Numbered from the stretch's first letter, positions 19,564-29,795 are shown. The stretch: DNA of 64,000 nucleotides from Methylobacillus sp. (GCA_031277395.1 JAITML010000032.1:1-64000); one strand, 5' to 3'. The notes: generated by a model not told the origin, from the letters alone. Made by a program: numbers and translations.

Positions 19564-20291
19564 CGCGTTGCTGCCGCCGCGACCATGAGCGTCTTCATTT
19601 CGCGCACCGCTTCGCCCCAGCCGACGAACAGCGCGTGCGCAACAATGGCGTGGCCGATATTGAGTTCTTCCACGCCGAGAATCGCGGCGATCTGGCAAAC
19701 ATTGTGGTAGTGCAGCCCGTGACCCGCGTTCACGCGAAGCCCGAGCGCAGTACCGTGCGCGACGGCATCTTTGATGCGATGGAGTTCGTCGGCGCGAGCG
19801 CATTCGTCTTCCGCATCGGCATAGCCTCCGGTATGCAGTTCAACCACGGGCGCGCCTGCGGCTTTCGCTGCGTCAAGCTGCGCCGGATCGGCATTGATGA
19901 ACAACGAGACGCGGATGCCCGCCGTGCCGAGCCGCTCGCAAGCCTGTTTGACCTTGTCGAAATGCCGCACCACATCGAGACCACCTTCCGTCGTGAGCTC
20001 CTCACGCCGCTCCGGCACCAGACAGGCATCCTGCGGTTTGACTTGCAACGCGATGTCAATCATTTCCCCGGTCACGGCCATTTCCAGATTCATGCGCGTT
20101 TGCAAAATACCGCGCAGGATATGCACATCCGCATCCTGAATATGACGGCGATCTTCACGCAAATGCAGCGTGATCAGATCCGCGCCGGACTGTTCGGCCT
20201 GCAACGCAGCCTGCGCGACAGAAGGATAGCGGGTGCCGCGCGCCTGACGCAGCGTGGCCACATGGTCGATATTGACGCCGAGTTTGATCAT
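19560..20291 (-). CDS. pdxJ: Pyridoxine 5'-phosphate synthase
   Basis: 243 residues. It condenses 3-amino-2-oxopropyl phosphate with deoxyxylulose 5-phosphate in vitamin B6 synthesis. The TIM barrel begins with [17 protein letters not shown] and continues through [25 protein letters not shown] and GHGLHYHN, all conserved phosphate- or substrate-contacting segments. It is between recO and acpS in the same order as in many beta- and gammaproteobacteria. Confidence 0.96.
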   Translation of the reverse strand: MIKLGVNIDHVATLRQARGTRYPSVAQAALQAEQSGADLITLHLREDRRHIQDADVHILRGILQTRMNLEMAVTGEMIDIALQVKPQDACLVPERREELTTEGGLDVVRHFDKVKQACERLGTAGIRVSLFINADPAQLDAAKAAGAPVVELHTGGYADAEDECARADELHRIKDAVAHGTALGLRVNAGHGLHYHNVCQIAAILGVEELNIGHAIVAHALFVGWGEAVREMKTLMVAAAATR

Positions 20292-20352
20292 GGCAAATCA
20301 CCGTTTGTCCCGGGCTTGTTGAAAATTGTCTTTCCTGCAAATTTTCCTGTAA

Positions 20353-21090
20353 TCATAATTCCTGTAAATCGATAAGTAGCTGCCGGGTATGCAAGGGTTT
20401 GTCGCCGAGATGGTGCGTGAGCAACATGCGCATCAGTTGCTTGCTTTGCAGCAACGTGGCCGGATCGCTGTAGTCGTCGCGCGCCATGTCGAGCAGCGTT
20501 TTGCCGAGCAATTGTACACCTGATTCCTGCGCGTCCCATCCTCGCGCATCCGGGATGAGCGCGCCACGCTCCGGCTGATAGAGATATTCATTTTCGGCGC
20601 GTATCGGCATGTTGTCGAGCTGGTGCGTGAGCGGCACCGCATAGCCCAGCTCCTGCAACATTTTCAGTTCCATGCGGCGCAGCGTGGGCGCGTGCGGCGC
20701 GTCAGACGCAAGCGCGCGCAAGGTCTGCGCGTAGTGATCGTACAAGGCTTCGTGCGCGTCCTCACGCGGCAACAGACGCAACAGCAATTCATTGAGATAA
20801 AAACCGCACATGAGCGCATCACCATTGAGCAGAAGCAAACCTTCGCCCCAATCAAGCGTGTGCAAATTGCGCAATTCGGATTTGCCCGACCAGGTGGCGA
20901 GCAGCGGTTGAAAGGTCTGCAACATGCCGCGCAGCGCGGAACGCGGACGGCGCGCACCTTTGGCAATCGCGGCTACACGCCCGAATTGGCGGCTGAAGAG
21001 TTCAACAACAAGGCTGGTTTCGCGAAACGGATAAGTGTGCAGCACGAATACCGGCTGCTGATCCTGTCGCACGATGCCGCCTGCGGCCAT
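20353..21090 (-). CDS. recO: DNA repair protein RecO
   Basis: 245 residues. RecO anneals single strands and loads RecA at gaps with RecR. The N-terminal OB-fold is seen in PVFVLHTYPFRETSLVVELFSRQFGRVAAIAKGARRPRS, followed by a helical domain ending in LLTHHLGDKPLHTRQLLIDLQEL. No zinc-finger cysteines are present, as in many proteobacterial RecO proteins. Its start overlaps the era stop by one base. Confidence 0.93.
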   Translation of the reverse strand: MAAGGIVRQDQQPVFVLHTYPFRETSLVVELFSRQFGRVAAIAKGARRPRSALRGMLQTFQPLLATWSGKSELRNLHTLDWGEGLLLLNGDALMCGFYLNELLLRLLPREDAHEALYDHYAQTLRALASDAPHAPTLRRMELKMLQELGYAVPLTHQLDNMPIRAENEYLYQPERGALIPDARGWDAQESGVQLLGKTLLDMARDDYSDPATLLQSKQLMRMLLTHHLGDKPLHTRQLLIDLQEL

Positions 21091-21971
21091 CAGTAGCCAA
21101 GGCTCTTGAGCGCGCGCTCATTGTCGGCCCAACCACCGCGCACCTTGACCCAGGTTTCCAGCCAGACTTTGCCGCCGAACAGTTTTTCCATATCCTGCCG
21201 TGCTTCGGTCGAAATCTGTTTGAGTTTTTCGCCGCTCTTGCCAATGATGATGGGTTTTTGATTTTCTTTATCAGTAATAATCGCGGCATGGATGCGGCGC
21301 AGATCGCCTTCCTGCTCGAATTTTTCGATTTCCACCGTAACTGAATACGGCAATTCCTCGCCCAGCAATCGAAATACTTTTTCGCGCAGCAATTCCGCCG
21401 CGAGAAAACGTTCATTACGATCCGTGAATTCATCCTTGTCGTAGATCGCGGCTTGCTCCGGCAGATGTTTGCGTATCGTGCGCAACAGTTCATCCAGATG
21501 CTGATTGCGTTTGGCGCTAACCGGCACGATATCCGCATAGGGAAACTCCTGCCCGCGTTGCTGCATGAAGGGCAGGAGATCGGCCTTGTCCTTCAGCAGA
21601 TCGGCCTTGTTGATGACCAGCAGCACAGGCGTACCCACAGGCAAAATTTCGAGCACCTTGCCATCATCGCTGCCGAAATGCGTGGCCTCGATCACGAACA
21701 GCACCACATCAACCTCGGACATCACCTGCTTCACGGTTTTGTTCATGCCGCGATTGAGCGCGTTGATGTGCTTGAGTTGAAAACCGGGCGTATCGACGAA
21801 CAGATATTGTGCGTCCTCCGTGGTCTGGATGCCGAGCAGCCGGTGGCGCGTGGTCTGCGCCTTGCGCGAAGTGATGCTGAGTTTCACGCCGAGGATATGA
21901 TTAAGCAGCGTGGATTTGCCCACGTTGGGGCGACCAATGATCGCAATAGTGCCGCAGCGAAAATCTGTCAT
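21090..21971 (-). CDS. era: GTPase Era
   Basis: 293 residues. Era binds 16S rRNA near its 3' end and helps mature the small ribosomal subunit. The GTPase domain has G1 [10 protein letters not shown]3 DTPGF and G4 NKAD; the C-terminal KH domain includes [13 protein letters not shown]. It overlaps rnc by 4 nt, so translation is coupled with RNase III, a conserved arrangement. Confidence 0.97.
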   Translation of the reverse strand: MTDFRCGTIAIIGRPNVGKSTLLNHILGVKLSITSRKAQTTRHRLLGIQTTEDAQYLFVDTPGFQLKHINALNRGMNKTVKQVMSEVDVVLFVIEATHFGSDDGKVLEILPVGTPVLLVINKADLLKDKADLLPFMQQRGQEFPYADIVPVSAKRNQHLDELLRTIRKHLPEQAAIYDKDEFTDRNERFLAAELLREKVFRLLGEELPYSVTVEIEKFEQEGDLRRIHAAIITDKENQKPIIIGKSGEKLKQISTEARQDMEKLFGGKVWLETWVKVRGGWADNERALKSLGY

Positions 21972-22645
21972 GGCCCCGACTTCAACAACTCATAAGCGGC
22001 TTGCGCGGCCTGTTGCTCGGCTGCGCGGCGGCTGGTGCCCGCGCCCTGCGCGCTGACGTTGAGTGCCGCAATGCGGCATTCGATATGAAAAGATTGGCGA
22101 TGCGCCTCGCCTTCCGTTGCGAGCAGCACATATTCCGGCAAAGCCAGTTTGCGGCCCTGCAGATATTCCTGCAAAAAAGTTTTGGGATCTTTGCCAAGCG
22201 CCTTGGGGTCCATGCCTTCCAGTAGCGGCGCGTAAAGTTTTTCGATCACGGTTTGCGCGGCGGCAAATCCGCCATCGAGAAAAATTGCGCCGAACAAGGC
22301 TTCCAGCGTGTCGGCGAGCATGGAAGGACGCTTCCAGCCACCGCTTTTCATCTCGCCGTCGCCGAGCCGCATATGCTCGCCCAGCGACAGTTGCGTCGCG
22401 ACTTCGCTCAAGGTCGCCTCGCGCACAAGATGCGCGCGCAAGCGGCTGAGATCACCTTCGGGCAACGCGGGAAAGCGCTGATACAGGAGATGCGCAACCA
22501 CGCAGTTCAGCACACCGTCGCCAAGAAATTCCAGCCGCTCGTTGTTCGACGCGCCGTGACTGCGATGCGTCAACGCCTGCGTGAGCAGCGACACCTGCCT
22601 GAACTCATGACCAAGATTGCGGGTCAGCGCGGTTTGCTGGGTCAT
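21968..22645 (-). CDS. rnc: Ribonuclease III
   Basis: 225 residues. It cleaves double-stranded RNA in rRNA and mRNA processing. The signature [12 protein letters not shown] is near residues 35-46, with the second acidic cluster at [17 protein letters not shown]-terminal double-stranded RNA-binding domain begins around [20 protein letters not shown] and ends in [16 protein letters not shown]. It lies 12 bp downstream of the DUF4845 gene. Confidence 0.97.
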   Translation of the reverse strand: MTQQTALTRNLGHEFRQVSLLTQALTHRSHGASNNERLEFLGDGVLNCVVAHLLYQRFPALPEGDLSRLRAHLVREATLSEVATQLSLGEHMRLGDGEMKSGGWKRPSMLADTLEALFGAIFLDGGFAAAQTVIEKLYAPLLEGMDPKALGKDPKTFLQEYLQGRKLALPEYVLLATEGEAHRQSFHIECRIAALNVSAQGAGTSRRAAEQQAAQAAYELLKSGP

Positions 22646-22657
22646 GCGATCCCGAAA

Positions 22658-23038
22658 TCAATACTTCGAAGGCTTCTCGGTACCAGTCTGGGCATGAAAT
22701 TTCATCAATGCGCTCACATTACCAACGATGGGCACCACGACTTGATAATCCACCGATACGGAGGTCGTACCATCAGCCGCGCGCGCCACTTTCAGATCTT
22801 TCGGCGTAACGCTGCGAATATCGTCCATCACGGACGAGCGATCAAATATCTTGTAAATATCCTGCTCGCTCATCGTGGCGAGACTGCCCCCGGTTTCGAG
22901 GCGGGCAATTGCCTTTTTGACTGCATAAAACTCGGCGTAGGCAGGGAACAACTTTGCTACCAGCAGGATAACCGCCCCCACGATAACAACGATTCCTGCC
23001 ATGCTCCAGAATGTAGCGCCTTGCTGTTTTTTCATCAT
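22658..23038 (-). CDS. DUF4845 family membrane protein
   Basis: 126 residues. A pilin-like hydrophobic N-terminal helix (GATFWSMAGIVVIVGAVILLVAKLFPAYAEFY) is followed by a short globular part with KAIARLETGG and TSVSVDYQVVVPIVGNVSALMKFHA. This is the DUF4845 family, regularly found between lepB and rnc in beta- and gammaproteobacteria. Its biochemical role is unknown. It is probably anchored in the inner membrane. Confidence 0.85.
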   Translation of the reverse strand: MMKKQQGATFWSMAGIVVIVGAVILLVAKLFPAYAEFYAVKKAIARLETGGSLATMSEQDIYKIFDRSSVMDDIRSVTPKDLKVARAADGTTSVSVDYQVVVPIVGNVSALMKFHAQTGTEKPSKY

Positions 23039-23050
23039 GTCAGCCCCTTG

Positions 23051-23797
23051 CTAATGGATGGAATTGCCAATTCTGCCGAAATTATCGAAATTCCACCAGA
23101 TCATAAACGCTTTTCCGATAATATTTTTTTCCGGAACCAGACCCCAGAACCGGCTATCACTGCTGTGATCGCGGTTGTCGCCCATCATGAAATAGTGGCC
23201 TTCCGGCACGATGATCTCGCCATTTTTCTCCACCGCAACGTCTTCCCACAAAATATCATGCACGTGCTCACCGAGTTTTTCCTTGTATCGTTTGGTGACT
23301 ATGATGTTCAAACCTTCGGCAATATATTCGTAATCATGCTCGAAAGTCGCATCCAGCGGTTGCCCATTAATGGTGACTTGATGCCCTTCAATCCGGATGC
23401 GGTCGCCCGGCAAGCCCACCACGCGCTTGATGTAATTCTGGGATTCATCCACCGGGTAGCGAAAAACCATGACCTCGCCGCGTTGCGGATGGTTGACCTC
23501 GATGAACGTCGAGTTGAGTAGCGGCACACGCAGGCCATAAGTGAATTTGTTAACGAGAATGAAATCACCCGTGAGCAAGGTCGGCATCATGGAGCCGGAC
23601 GGAATTTTAAACGGCTCCACAAGGAAGGAACGTATCAGGAATACCGCGAGTATCACCGGGAAAAAACTCTTGGAATATTCCACCACCCAGGATTCGGCTG
23701 CGCCTTCGGGACGAGCCTTGCGCAGATATGCAATATCCAGCAACCAGACAATGCCGGTAACCGTCACCGCAATCAGCATGATTAACGTGAACATCAT
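23051..23797 (-). CDS. lepB: Signal peptidase I
   Basis: 248 residues. It cuts signal peptides from exported proteins on the outer face of the inner membrane. Two transmembrane segments (about 3-22 and 46-60) precede the catalytic domain. The nucleophile is Ser69 in IPSGSMMPTL and the general base Lys124 in NYIKRVVGLPGD. The GDNRDHSSDSRFWG box is also intact. It lies 2 bp after lepA, the usual lepA-lepB operon. Confidence 0.96.
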   Translation of the reverse strand: MMFTLIMLIAVTVTGIVWLLDIAYLRKARPEGAAESWVVEYSKSFFPVILAVFLIRSFLVEPFKIPSGSMMPTLLTGDFILVNKFTYGLRVPLLNSTFIEVNHPQRGEVMVFRYPVDESQNYIKRVVGLPGDRIRIEGHQVTINGQPLDATFEHDYEYIAEGLNIIVTKRYKEKLGEHVHDILWEDVAVEKNGEIIVPEGHYFMMGDNRDHSSDSRFWGLVPEKNIIGKAFMIWWNFDNFGRIGNSIH

Positions 23798-23799
23798 GA

Positions 23800-25593
23800 T
23801 TACTTGTCCTCCACGCGCAGAATCGCCAAAAAAGCTTCCTGCGGAATTTCAACATTGCCCACCTGCTTCATGCGCTTTTTACCTTCTTTCTGCTTTTCAA
23901 GCAGCTTCTTTTTGCGTGTGATGTCGCCACCGTAGCATTTTGCCAACACATTTTTGCGCATCGCCTTGACGGTTTCGCGCGCGATGATGTTCGCACCGAT
24001 GGCAGCCTGAATCGCCACGTCGAACATCTGGCGCGGAATCAACTCGCGCATCTTGGCGGCAAGTTCGCGTCCGCGATACTGGCTGTTGGCGCGATGCACA
24101 ATAAGCGACAACGCATCCACACGCTCGCCGTTGACGAGGATATCCAGCTTGACCAGATCGGCCGCACGGAATTCGAGGAACTCATAATCCATGGACGCAT
24201 AGCCGCGCGAAGCTGATTTCAGCTTGTCGAAAAAATCCAGCACCACTTCGTTGAGTGGCATTTCATAGGTCAGCATCACCTGCCTTCCCATGTATTGCAT
24301 GTTGCGCTGCACACCGCGCTTGGCATTGCACAGCGTCATCACCGGGCCGACATACTCCTGCGGCATGAGTATCGTGGTGGTGATAATGGGCTCGCGGATT
24401 TCCTCGATGCGCGACGGCTCGGGCAGCTTGGACGGATTTTCCACCAGCAGCGTTTCACCTGCCTTGGTCACAATTTCATAGACCACAGTCGGCGCCGTGG
24501 TGATGAGGTCCATATCATATTCGCGCTCCAGCCGCTCCTGCACGATTTCCATGTGAAGCAGGCCGAGAAACCCGCAACGGAAACCGAAACCCAGCGCCTG
24601 TGATACTTCCGGTTCAAACTGCAACGAAGCATCATTGAGGCGCAGTTTTTCGAGCGCGTCACGCAAGGCTTCGTACTGGTTGGACTCAACCGGATACAAA
24701 CCCGCGAACACCTGCGGCTTGATTTCCTTGAAGCCCAGCAACGGCGCGGAAGCGGGCTTGTTGGCGATAGTGATGGTGTCGCCCACCTTGGCATCGGCCA
24801 GCTCCTTGATGCCCGCGATCACAAAACCCACTTCGCCCGCCGACAGATTTTCGCGCTGGCTGGCCTTGGGCGTGAACACGCCAACCTGCTCGCACAGATG
24901 TTCTGCACCAGTCGCCATGAGGCGTATCTTGTCCTTGGGTTTGAGCGTGCCATCCATTACACGCACGAGCATGATCACGCCGACATAGTTGTCAAACCAC
25001 GAATCGATGATCAACGCCTTGAGCGGCGCATTTGGATCACCCTTGGGCGGTGGAATTTTGGTGACCACGGCTTCCAGTACATCCTCCACGCCTTCGCCGG
25101 TTTTGGCAGAACAACGCACTGCATCGATGGCTTCCACGCCGATGATGTCCTCGATTTCCTGAATCACGCGCTCCGGATCAGCGGAAGGCAGGTCGATTTT
25201 GTTCAGCACCGATAACACTTCGACACCAAGATCAATCGCGGTATAACAATTGGCAACCGACTGCGCTTCAACGCCCTGCGAAGCGTCAACTACGAGCAAC
25301 GCGCCTTCGCAGGCGGAAAGCGAGCGGCTGACTTCGTAGGAAAAGTCCACATGCCCCGGTGTATCAATAAGATTAAGCTGATACAGCTCACCGTTGCGCG
25401 CCCTGTAATTCAGCGCTGCGGTTTGGGCTTTGATGGTGATGCCGCGCTCGCGCTCCAGATCCATGGAGTCCAGCACTTGCGCTTCCATCTCACGCTCGGA
25501 CAAGCCGCCGCAAAACTGGATGATGCGATCCGCGAGCGTGGATTTGCCATGGTCGATATGGGCGATAATGGAAAAGTTACGGATATTTTTCAT
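23800..25593 (-). CDS. lepA: Elongation factor 4 (LepA)
   Basis: 597 residues, normal length. This ribosomal GTPase resembles EF-G without domain IV and has the LepA-specific C-terminal domain. G1 is [10 protein letters not shown]3 is DTPGHVDF and G4 is NKIDLP. The C-terminal basic domain includes [29 protein letters not shown] hairpin lies in the 76-bp gap between it and the upstream protease gene. Confidence 0.97.
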   Translation of the reverse strand: MKNIRNFSIIAHIDHGKSTLADRIIQFCGGLSEREMEAQVLDSMDLERERGITIKAQTAALNYRARNGELYQLNLIDTPGHVDFSYEVSRSLSACEGALLVVDASQGVEAQSVANCYTAIDLGVEVLSVLNKIDLPSADPERVIQEIEDIIGVEAIDAVRCSAKTGEGVEDVLEAVVTKIPPPKGDPNAPLKALIIDSWFDNYVGVIMLVRVMDGTLKPKDKIRLMATGAEHLCEQVGVFTPKASQRENLSAGEVGFVIAGIKELADAKVGDTITIANKPASAPLLGFKEIKPQVFAGLYPVESNQYEALRDALEKLRLNDASLQFEPEVSQALGFGFRCGFLGLLHMEIVQERLEREYDMDLITTAPTVVYEIVTKAGETLLVENPSKLPEPSRIEEIREPIITTTILMPQEYVGPVMTLCNAKRGVQRNMQYMGRQVMLTYEMPLNEVVLDFFDKLKSASRGYASMDYEFLEFRAADLVKLDILVNGERVDALSLIVHRANSQYRGRELAAKMRELIPRQMFDVAIQAAIGANIIARETVKAMRKNVLAKCYGGDITRKKKLLEKQKEGKKRMKQVGNVEIPQEAFLAILRVEDK

Positions 25594-25603
25594 TTTCAGG
25601 TAA

Positions 25604-25626
25604 CAAGAAAGGCGCCAGAGGCGCCC
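25604..25626 (-). terminator. Hairpin between mucD and lepA, possible attenuator
   Basis: GGCGCC arms at 25611-25616 and 25620-25625 enclose a 3-base loop. On the minus strand they are followed by TTTCTTG, a weak T-tract. It may partly terminate transcription from the rpoE side, or stabilise the upstream mRNA 3' end. The tract is too broken for a confident intrinsic terminator. Confidence 0.4.
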
Positions 25627-25669
25627 TTCCCGGTTAATACTGCAAGTACTCGAATTTTACCTTAAAACG

Positions 25670-27073
25670 TTATTTTCCGCTTAATTTGACGGGCACATAC
25701 AGTGTGCTGTCACCACGCATCACCAGCAGTGCCACGGTTTTACCCGCCTGCACCGGGGCGATCAGCTTGTTGAACTGTTCCACCGATTGCACTTCGCTGT
25801 TGTTCACGGCCAGAATCACGTCGCCGCGCATAATCCCGGCCTGGGCGGACGCGCCTTCGGAGCCTATCACCAACAAGCCGTTTTTGCCGTTGAGCCGTTT
25901 CTTTTGTTGTGGCGTGAGTTCGCGCAGAGCGAGCCCGAGCTTGTTCGGCGCGACTTTGGCCGGATCCTTGTCCGGACGCACGGTTTCCTTGTCATCCGAC
26001 GGCATTTCACCCACCGTGAGCGTAAGCGTTTTGGCATTGCCCTTGCGCAACACGTCCACATCCACGACCGTGTTCGGCTTGGTTGCGGCCACGATGCGCG
26101 GCAAATCCGAAGAAGTGTTGACTGCCTTGCCATCGAATTTCAGAATCACATCGCCCGTCTGCACTCCGGCTTTTTCGGCAGGGCTGCCCTTCTCGACGCC
26201 GACCACCAATGCGCCGTTGGTATTTTTCATGCCGAAGGAGTCAGCCAGCTCATGCGAGATTTCCTGGATATTGATGCCCATCCAGCCGCGCGTGACCTTG
26301 CCATTCGCCTTGAGTTGATTCTGCACGTCAAGCGCGACATCAATCGGAATAGCGAACGACAATCCCATGTAGCCACCGCTGCGGCTGAAAATCTGCGAAT
26401 TGATGCCGACGACTTCTCCCTTGAGATTAAACAGCGGGCCGCCCGAATTGCCGGGATTGATCGCCACATCAGTCTGAATGAAGGGTACATAATTTTCCTG
26501 CGGCAGCGCGCGACCCTTGGCGCTGACGATGCCGGCGGTCACGGTATTTTCAAGACCGAACGGCGAACCGATCGCGGCCACCCACTCACCCACTCGCAAC
26601 TGGGAAGGATCACCGAATGTCACACGCGGCAGACCATTGCCGTCAATCTTGAGCAGCGCGACATCGGTGCGTCTGTCTATGCCAATGATCTTGGCCTTGA
26701 ATTCGCGCTTGTCAGCGAGCTTGACCAGCACTTCATCGGCATTGTTGACCACATGCGCATTGGTCAGAATGTAACCGTCGGCGCTGATGATAAAACCCGA
26801 ACCCAGCGATTGGGTCTGGTAATCCTGCCCCTGCCCGCCACCAGGCGGCGCGAAGCGGCGGAAAAATTCATAAAAGGGATCGTCTTCCGGTACATTCGGG
26901 AACGGCATGAAACCCTGCCTTTCGGAATGTATCGTTTGCGTGGTGCTGATATTGACCACGGCCGGCCCCTGCTTTTCGTACAACTCGGTGAAATCGGGCA
27001 AATCACGCGCGAGCGCAGAGGTCGCGGCGACGAAAACAAAGACAAAAACAGCAAAAAACTTTCGCATCATCAT
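25670..27073 (-). CDS. mucD: Periplasmic serine protease of the Do/DegP family
   Basis: 467 residues with a signal peptide (cleavage near ALA at about 20-22). The trypsin-like catalytic triad is His107 (NAHVVN), Asp137 (RRTDVALLKI) and Ser210 (NPGNSGGPLFN). Two PDZ domains follow, the first around VTRGWMGINIQEIS and the second near the C-terminus. It degrades or refolds misfolded periplasmic proteins. Its place directly after the rseA-mucB-rseC genes is that of mucD in Pseudomonas and related bacteria. The start overlaps the rseC stop by 4 nt. DegQ/HtrA are equally valid names. Confidence 0.94.
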   Translation of the reverse strand: MMMRKFFAVFVFVFVAATSALARDLPDFTELYEKQGPAVVNISTTQTIHSERQGFMPFPNVPEDDPFYEFFRRFAPPGGGQGQDYQTQSLGSGFIISADGYILTNAHVVNNADEVLVKLADKREFKAKIIGIDRRTDVALLKIDGNGLPRVTFGDPSQLRVGEWVAAIGSPFGLENTVTAGIVSAKGRALPQENYVPFIQTDVAINPGNSGGPLFNLKGEVVGINSQIFSRSGGYMGLSFAIPIDVALDVQNQLKANGKVTRGWMGINIQEISHELADSFGMKNTNGALVVGVEKGSPAEKAGVQTGDVILKFDGKAVNTSSDLPRIVAATKPNTVVDVDVLRKGNAKTLTLTVGEMPSDDKETVRPDKDPAKVAPNKLGLALRELTPQQKKRLNGKNGLLVIGSEGASAQAGIMRGDVILAVNNSEVQSVEQFNKLIAPVQAGKTVALLVMRGDSTLYVPVKLSGK

Positions 27074-27552
27074 TCAACATTACCTTGTTTGCAAAACCGC
27101 ATCTCGGCATCCGATGTGGATGGCCGGAGTACAACCGGGCGGTAGCCGCTGCCATTGCGCCGCGCGGAATGACCTCGCAGCCACAACAATCCCAGCGCAA
27201 GCCCTGCTCCAGCACCCGCCAGCGCGTAAATATCCGCGCTTGCCCGGTCAGTCGCGAACGATCCTCCGAGCGCGGCGCCAATCAGCAGTGAAATTAACGG
27301 GACTCCATACGCGGCCAGCGAACTGGCCAGTAACGCCTTCTCATCCAGCCCGACCACCACCATGTCGCCGGTTTGGGCGTTAATTTGATTTTCCGCGCGG
27401 ACAACTGAACTGCGATGTCCAAGCAGCCTCCCCAGAACCGACACGCCGCATCCGCGCGTCTGTCCACACAGACCGCACGGTTTGTTGCGCACGATTTCCA
27501 GTAAAGCCGTGTCGTGTTCAACACCGACGACTACAGCCTGTTCTTCAATCAT
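27070..27552 (-). CDS. rseC: RseC/MucC family positive regulator of sigma-E
   Basis: 160 residues. The N-terminal part has the cysteine cluster CGLCGQTRGCGV typical of RseC, and GDMVVVGLDEKALL follows. Two transmembrane helices (about 75-95 and 105-125) place it in the inner membrane, and a basic hydrophilic tail ends the protein. Family members modulate the sigma-E response and in some species help SoxR reduction. It is 15 bp from mucB. Confidence 0.88.
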   Translation of the reverse strand: MIEEQAVVVGVEHDTALLEIVRNKPCGLCGQTRGCGVSVLGRLLGHRSSVVRAENQINAQTGDMVVVGLDEKALLASSLAAYGVPLISLLIGAALGGSFATDRASADIYALAGAGAGLALGLLWLRGHSARRNGSGYRPVVLRPSTSDAEMRFCKQGNVE

Positions 27553-27567
27553 GATTCAATACCGGGA

Positions 27568-28557
27568 TTATTTCTTGAAAGTAATCGCATCCGCGATCAA
27601 ACGCACCGTGGCTTCGGGGACTTCACCCACCACGATTTCCTGATAACCATCGACCACGAGGGCATAGACACTGGTTCCGCCCTGCGTCACCAATCCTTGC
27701 TTCGGTTCGACATTTTTTTCCAGCGGCTCAATAAACAGCGAAACGGAGGCCATGCCATCCGAGAATACCAGTTGCTGCACCGGAGAAGTTTTCCCCGGCA
27801 TCAGCCGGAGTATTTGGTCCACCTTGCGGAAACCCGCCGGCAGTTCTGCAATCGCCCACACTTCATTTTCGGCTTCACCCGGCTCCACCTTTTCTTCCGG
27901 TTGCATGATATAGGCTTTGCCGCGCGCTACTTCGGGGCGGAACCAATCCATTTTCTGTGAATTATTGTTATTGTTCATCAGGACAAGCTGATTAAACGCG
28001 ACCTGTTCCAGCATTTGGCCGTGCTCGTTGAGCATCACGGATTTGAGCAGCAAGCCGTATTCCTTGTCCACATAAAAACGGTAGCCATAGCGTAGCTGAT
28101 CCTTGGGTTCGAGAAAAACAATGACGGCTTCGCGTCCGCCCACACGCTCAAAACCGAGGTTGCGCACCTGATAACTCACTTTGAGCATATTGGTCAGCCC
28201 CGGCAACACGGCGGGGAAGGAGGCCTGGACGCGCCGACGCTCAATCAGCACTTTTTCACTGCGGGGACTATAGATGACAACTTCGTTGCCTTGACGCAAC
28301 ACTTCACGCGGCTGCCCGTCCAGCGAAACCAGATGGGCAAATTCGCCGCCCTGAGCGTAATTCATATGCGTGATCTGCATTGAATTGACGGTGCTGCCGG
28401 ATTGATAAACAAAAATACCTTTGTAACTAAGCTTGTGCGCGGCCTGACTGGCCTTTTCAAGCATCATCCACAGTTCGTCGCTACCTGATGCCGCATGTAC
28501 CGAAAGTGGAAAAACAATCAATAAAACAGAAACATACCGTATAGATCGGTGCAGCAT
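27568..28557 (-). CDS. mucB: Sigma-E regulatory protein MucB/RseB
   Basis: 329 residues from the ATG at 28557, which overlaps the rseA stop by one base; a TTG one codon upstream is possible. A signal peptide (to about HAA) sends it to the periplasm. The LolA-like N-terminal domain has KLSYKGIFVYQSGSTVNSMQITH, and the smaller C-terminal domain has the LPAGFRKVDQILR and FSDGMASVSLFIEP segments of the family. RseB-type proteins bind RseA and shield it from proteolysis until mislocalised lipids or proteins appear. Confidence 0.92.
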   Translation of the reverse strand: MLHRSIRYVSVLLIVFPLSVHAASGSDELWMMLEKASQAAHKLSYKGIFVYQSGSTVNSMQITHMNYAQGGEFAHLVSLDGQPREVLRQGNEVVIYSPRSEKVLIERRRVQASFPAVLPGLTNMLKVSYQVRNLGFERVGGREAVIVFLEPKDQLRYGYRFYVDKEYGLLLKSVMLNEHGQMLEQVAFNQLVLMNNNNNSQKMDWFRPEVARGKAYIMQPEEKVEPGEAENEVWAIAELPAGFRKVDQILRLMPGKTSPVQQLVFSDGMASVSLFIEPLEKNVEPKQGLVTQGGTSVYALVVDGYQEIVVGEVPEATVRLIADAITFKK

Positions 28558-29033
28558 CAACGTTCACTCTCGGGATAAGCCACGGGACGCGCGTAATGTG
28601 TAGGCAGGCCACCTTCCGATGCCAATTCCTGATGCGCCATCAGGTAATTGTTCATGGATGCGGGGAAATCATTGCTCTGTGCGAGAGTTGCGGTCGCGGC
28701 ATCCTGTGCCGGCGTTTGCATCTGTTTGAACACCATCCAGCCAACAAACATCACAGCAACCACCGAGGCGGCCACGGACATGAACTGCATGGGTTTGCCG
28801 TCGAAATGGCGGCGTTTGGGTGCGAGCACGGTTGGTTCTTCGTCAATGCGCGTCATCACGCGCTTGCTGAAGTCGGAAGGCAGATCCAGACTGCCGCGCA
28901 TTGCATCACCGATCAGGTGATACGCTGACCAGCTTGCGGCATACTCCTCACTGCTTTTGAGCGCCTCAAACACATGACCCGAGGCATCTATTTCCAATTC
29001 ACCATCCATCAAAGCTGATATCCGGTCTTTCAT
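28557..29033 (-). CDS. rseA: Anti-sigma factor RseA/MucA
   Basis: 158 residues from the ATG at 29033, which has AGGAG at 6 bp and overlaps the rpoE stop (TAATG); an ATG two codons upstream abuts the ribosome site. The cytoplasmic N-terminal domain (MKDRISALMDGELEID, then WSAYHLIGDAMRG) is the sigma-binding part. A transmembrane helix at about 90-110 (FMSVAASVVAVMFVGWMVF) leads to a short periplasmic tail. It holds RpoE inactive at the membrane. Confidence 0.9.
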   Translation of the reverse strand: MKDRISALMDGELEIDASGHVFEALKSSEEYAASWSAYHLIGDAMRGSLDLPSDFSKRVMTRIDEEPTVLAPKRRHFDGKPMQFMSVAASVVAVMFVGWMVFKQMQTPAQDAATATLAQSNDFPASMNNYLMAHQELASEGGLPTHYARPVAYPESER

Positions 29034-29632
29034 TACCATCTCCTGTTTTCAGGGGTATCCAGTAAAGGACGAAGCTTTTCAGCAATCGTTTCCCTCGCGC
29101 GGAAGATACGGGATCGTACCGTACCGATAGGACAACCCATTAAAGTCGCGATTTCCTCGTAACTGAGTCCTTCAATTTCACGCAATGTAATGGCCGTTCT
29201 AAGCTCCTCGGGCAATGCCTCAACTGTATCATTCACGGTTTTGGCAATTTGTTTGGTCGCAAGTTCCGTTTCGGGGGTATCTATCGTCCGCAGTTCCTGC
29301 CCGTCCTCAAAGTTTTCCGCGTCTTCCACCTCGATATCGGTGCTTACATGCGGCCTGCGCCCTATCGCCACCAGGTAATTCTTGGCGGTATTGATGCCGA
29401 TACGGTAAAGCCAGGTATAAAACGCACTATCTCCACGGAAACTGGGCAGGGCGCGGTAAGCCTTGATAAAGGCTTCCTGTACCACATCCTCAACTTCCGA
29501 CTGGTTGCGTATCATGCGCGACAAAAGGCGACCCAGTTTGCGCTGATATTTCTGCACCAACAGGTCAAAAGCCTTCTTGTCGCCGCGTTGAGCACGCTCA
29601 ACCAGCGCCTGATCCAATTCACGATCGCCCAT
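29033..29632 (-). CDS. rpoE: RNA polymerase sigma factor RpoE/AlgU
   Basis: 199 residues. This ECF sigma factor directs the envelope-stress regulon. Region 2 is seen in KKAFDLLVQKYQRKLGRLLSR, NQSEVEDVVQEAFIKAYRAL and TWLYRIGINTAKNYLV; region 4 in LPEELRTAITLREIEGLSYEEIATLMGCPIGTVRSRIFRARE. It heads the minus-strand run that continues through rseA, mucB, rseC, mucD and lepA. Autoregulation is expected from the family, but I found only a poor sigma-E promoter match upstream. Confidence 0.96.
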   Translation of the reverse strand: MGDRELDQALVERAQRGDKKAFDLLVQKYQRKLGRLLSRMIRNQSEVEDVVQEAFIKAYRALPSFRGDSAFYTWLYRIGINTAKNYLVAIGRRPHVSTDIEVEDAENFEDGQELRTIDTPETELATKQIAKTVNDTVEALPEELRTAITLREIEGLSYEEIATLMGCPIGTVRSRIFRARETIAEKLRPLLDTPENRRW

Positions 29633-29682
29633 ACGGGCGGTACTCCCTAAAATAAATTATTTATGAACAAAGATGCTTTTTA

Positions 29683-29711
29683 TTGTTGAATAAGCCGTTT
29701 GCAAGTATATC
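29683..29711 (+). promoter_or_regulatory. Candidate sigma-70 promoter for nadB
   Basis: TTGTTG at 29683-29688 and TATATC at 29706-29711 are separated by exactly 17 bp in the rpoE-nadB divergent region. Each hexamer has two mismatches to consensus. The predicted start near 29718 lies about 78 nt before the assigned nadB start. Confidence 0.35.
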
Positions 29712-29795
29712 CGGTTGCGGCAATGTCCCATACTCTGTACGGGCTGTAAAGACAGCAGTACACTTCCGTTGGTTCATCAACTTCAAGAAAACACT

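Noticed and set aside
29744..29776. Sigma-E-dependent promoter upstream of rpoE (GAACCA, 17 bp, TCTTTA on the minus strand)
   Set aside because: The -35 and -10 each miss the GAACTT/TCTGA consensus in at least two key bases; too weak to list as a feature.
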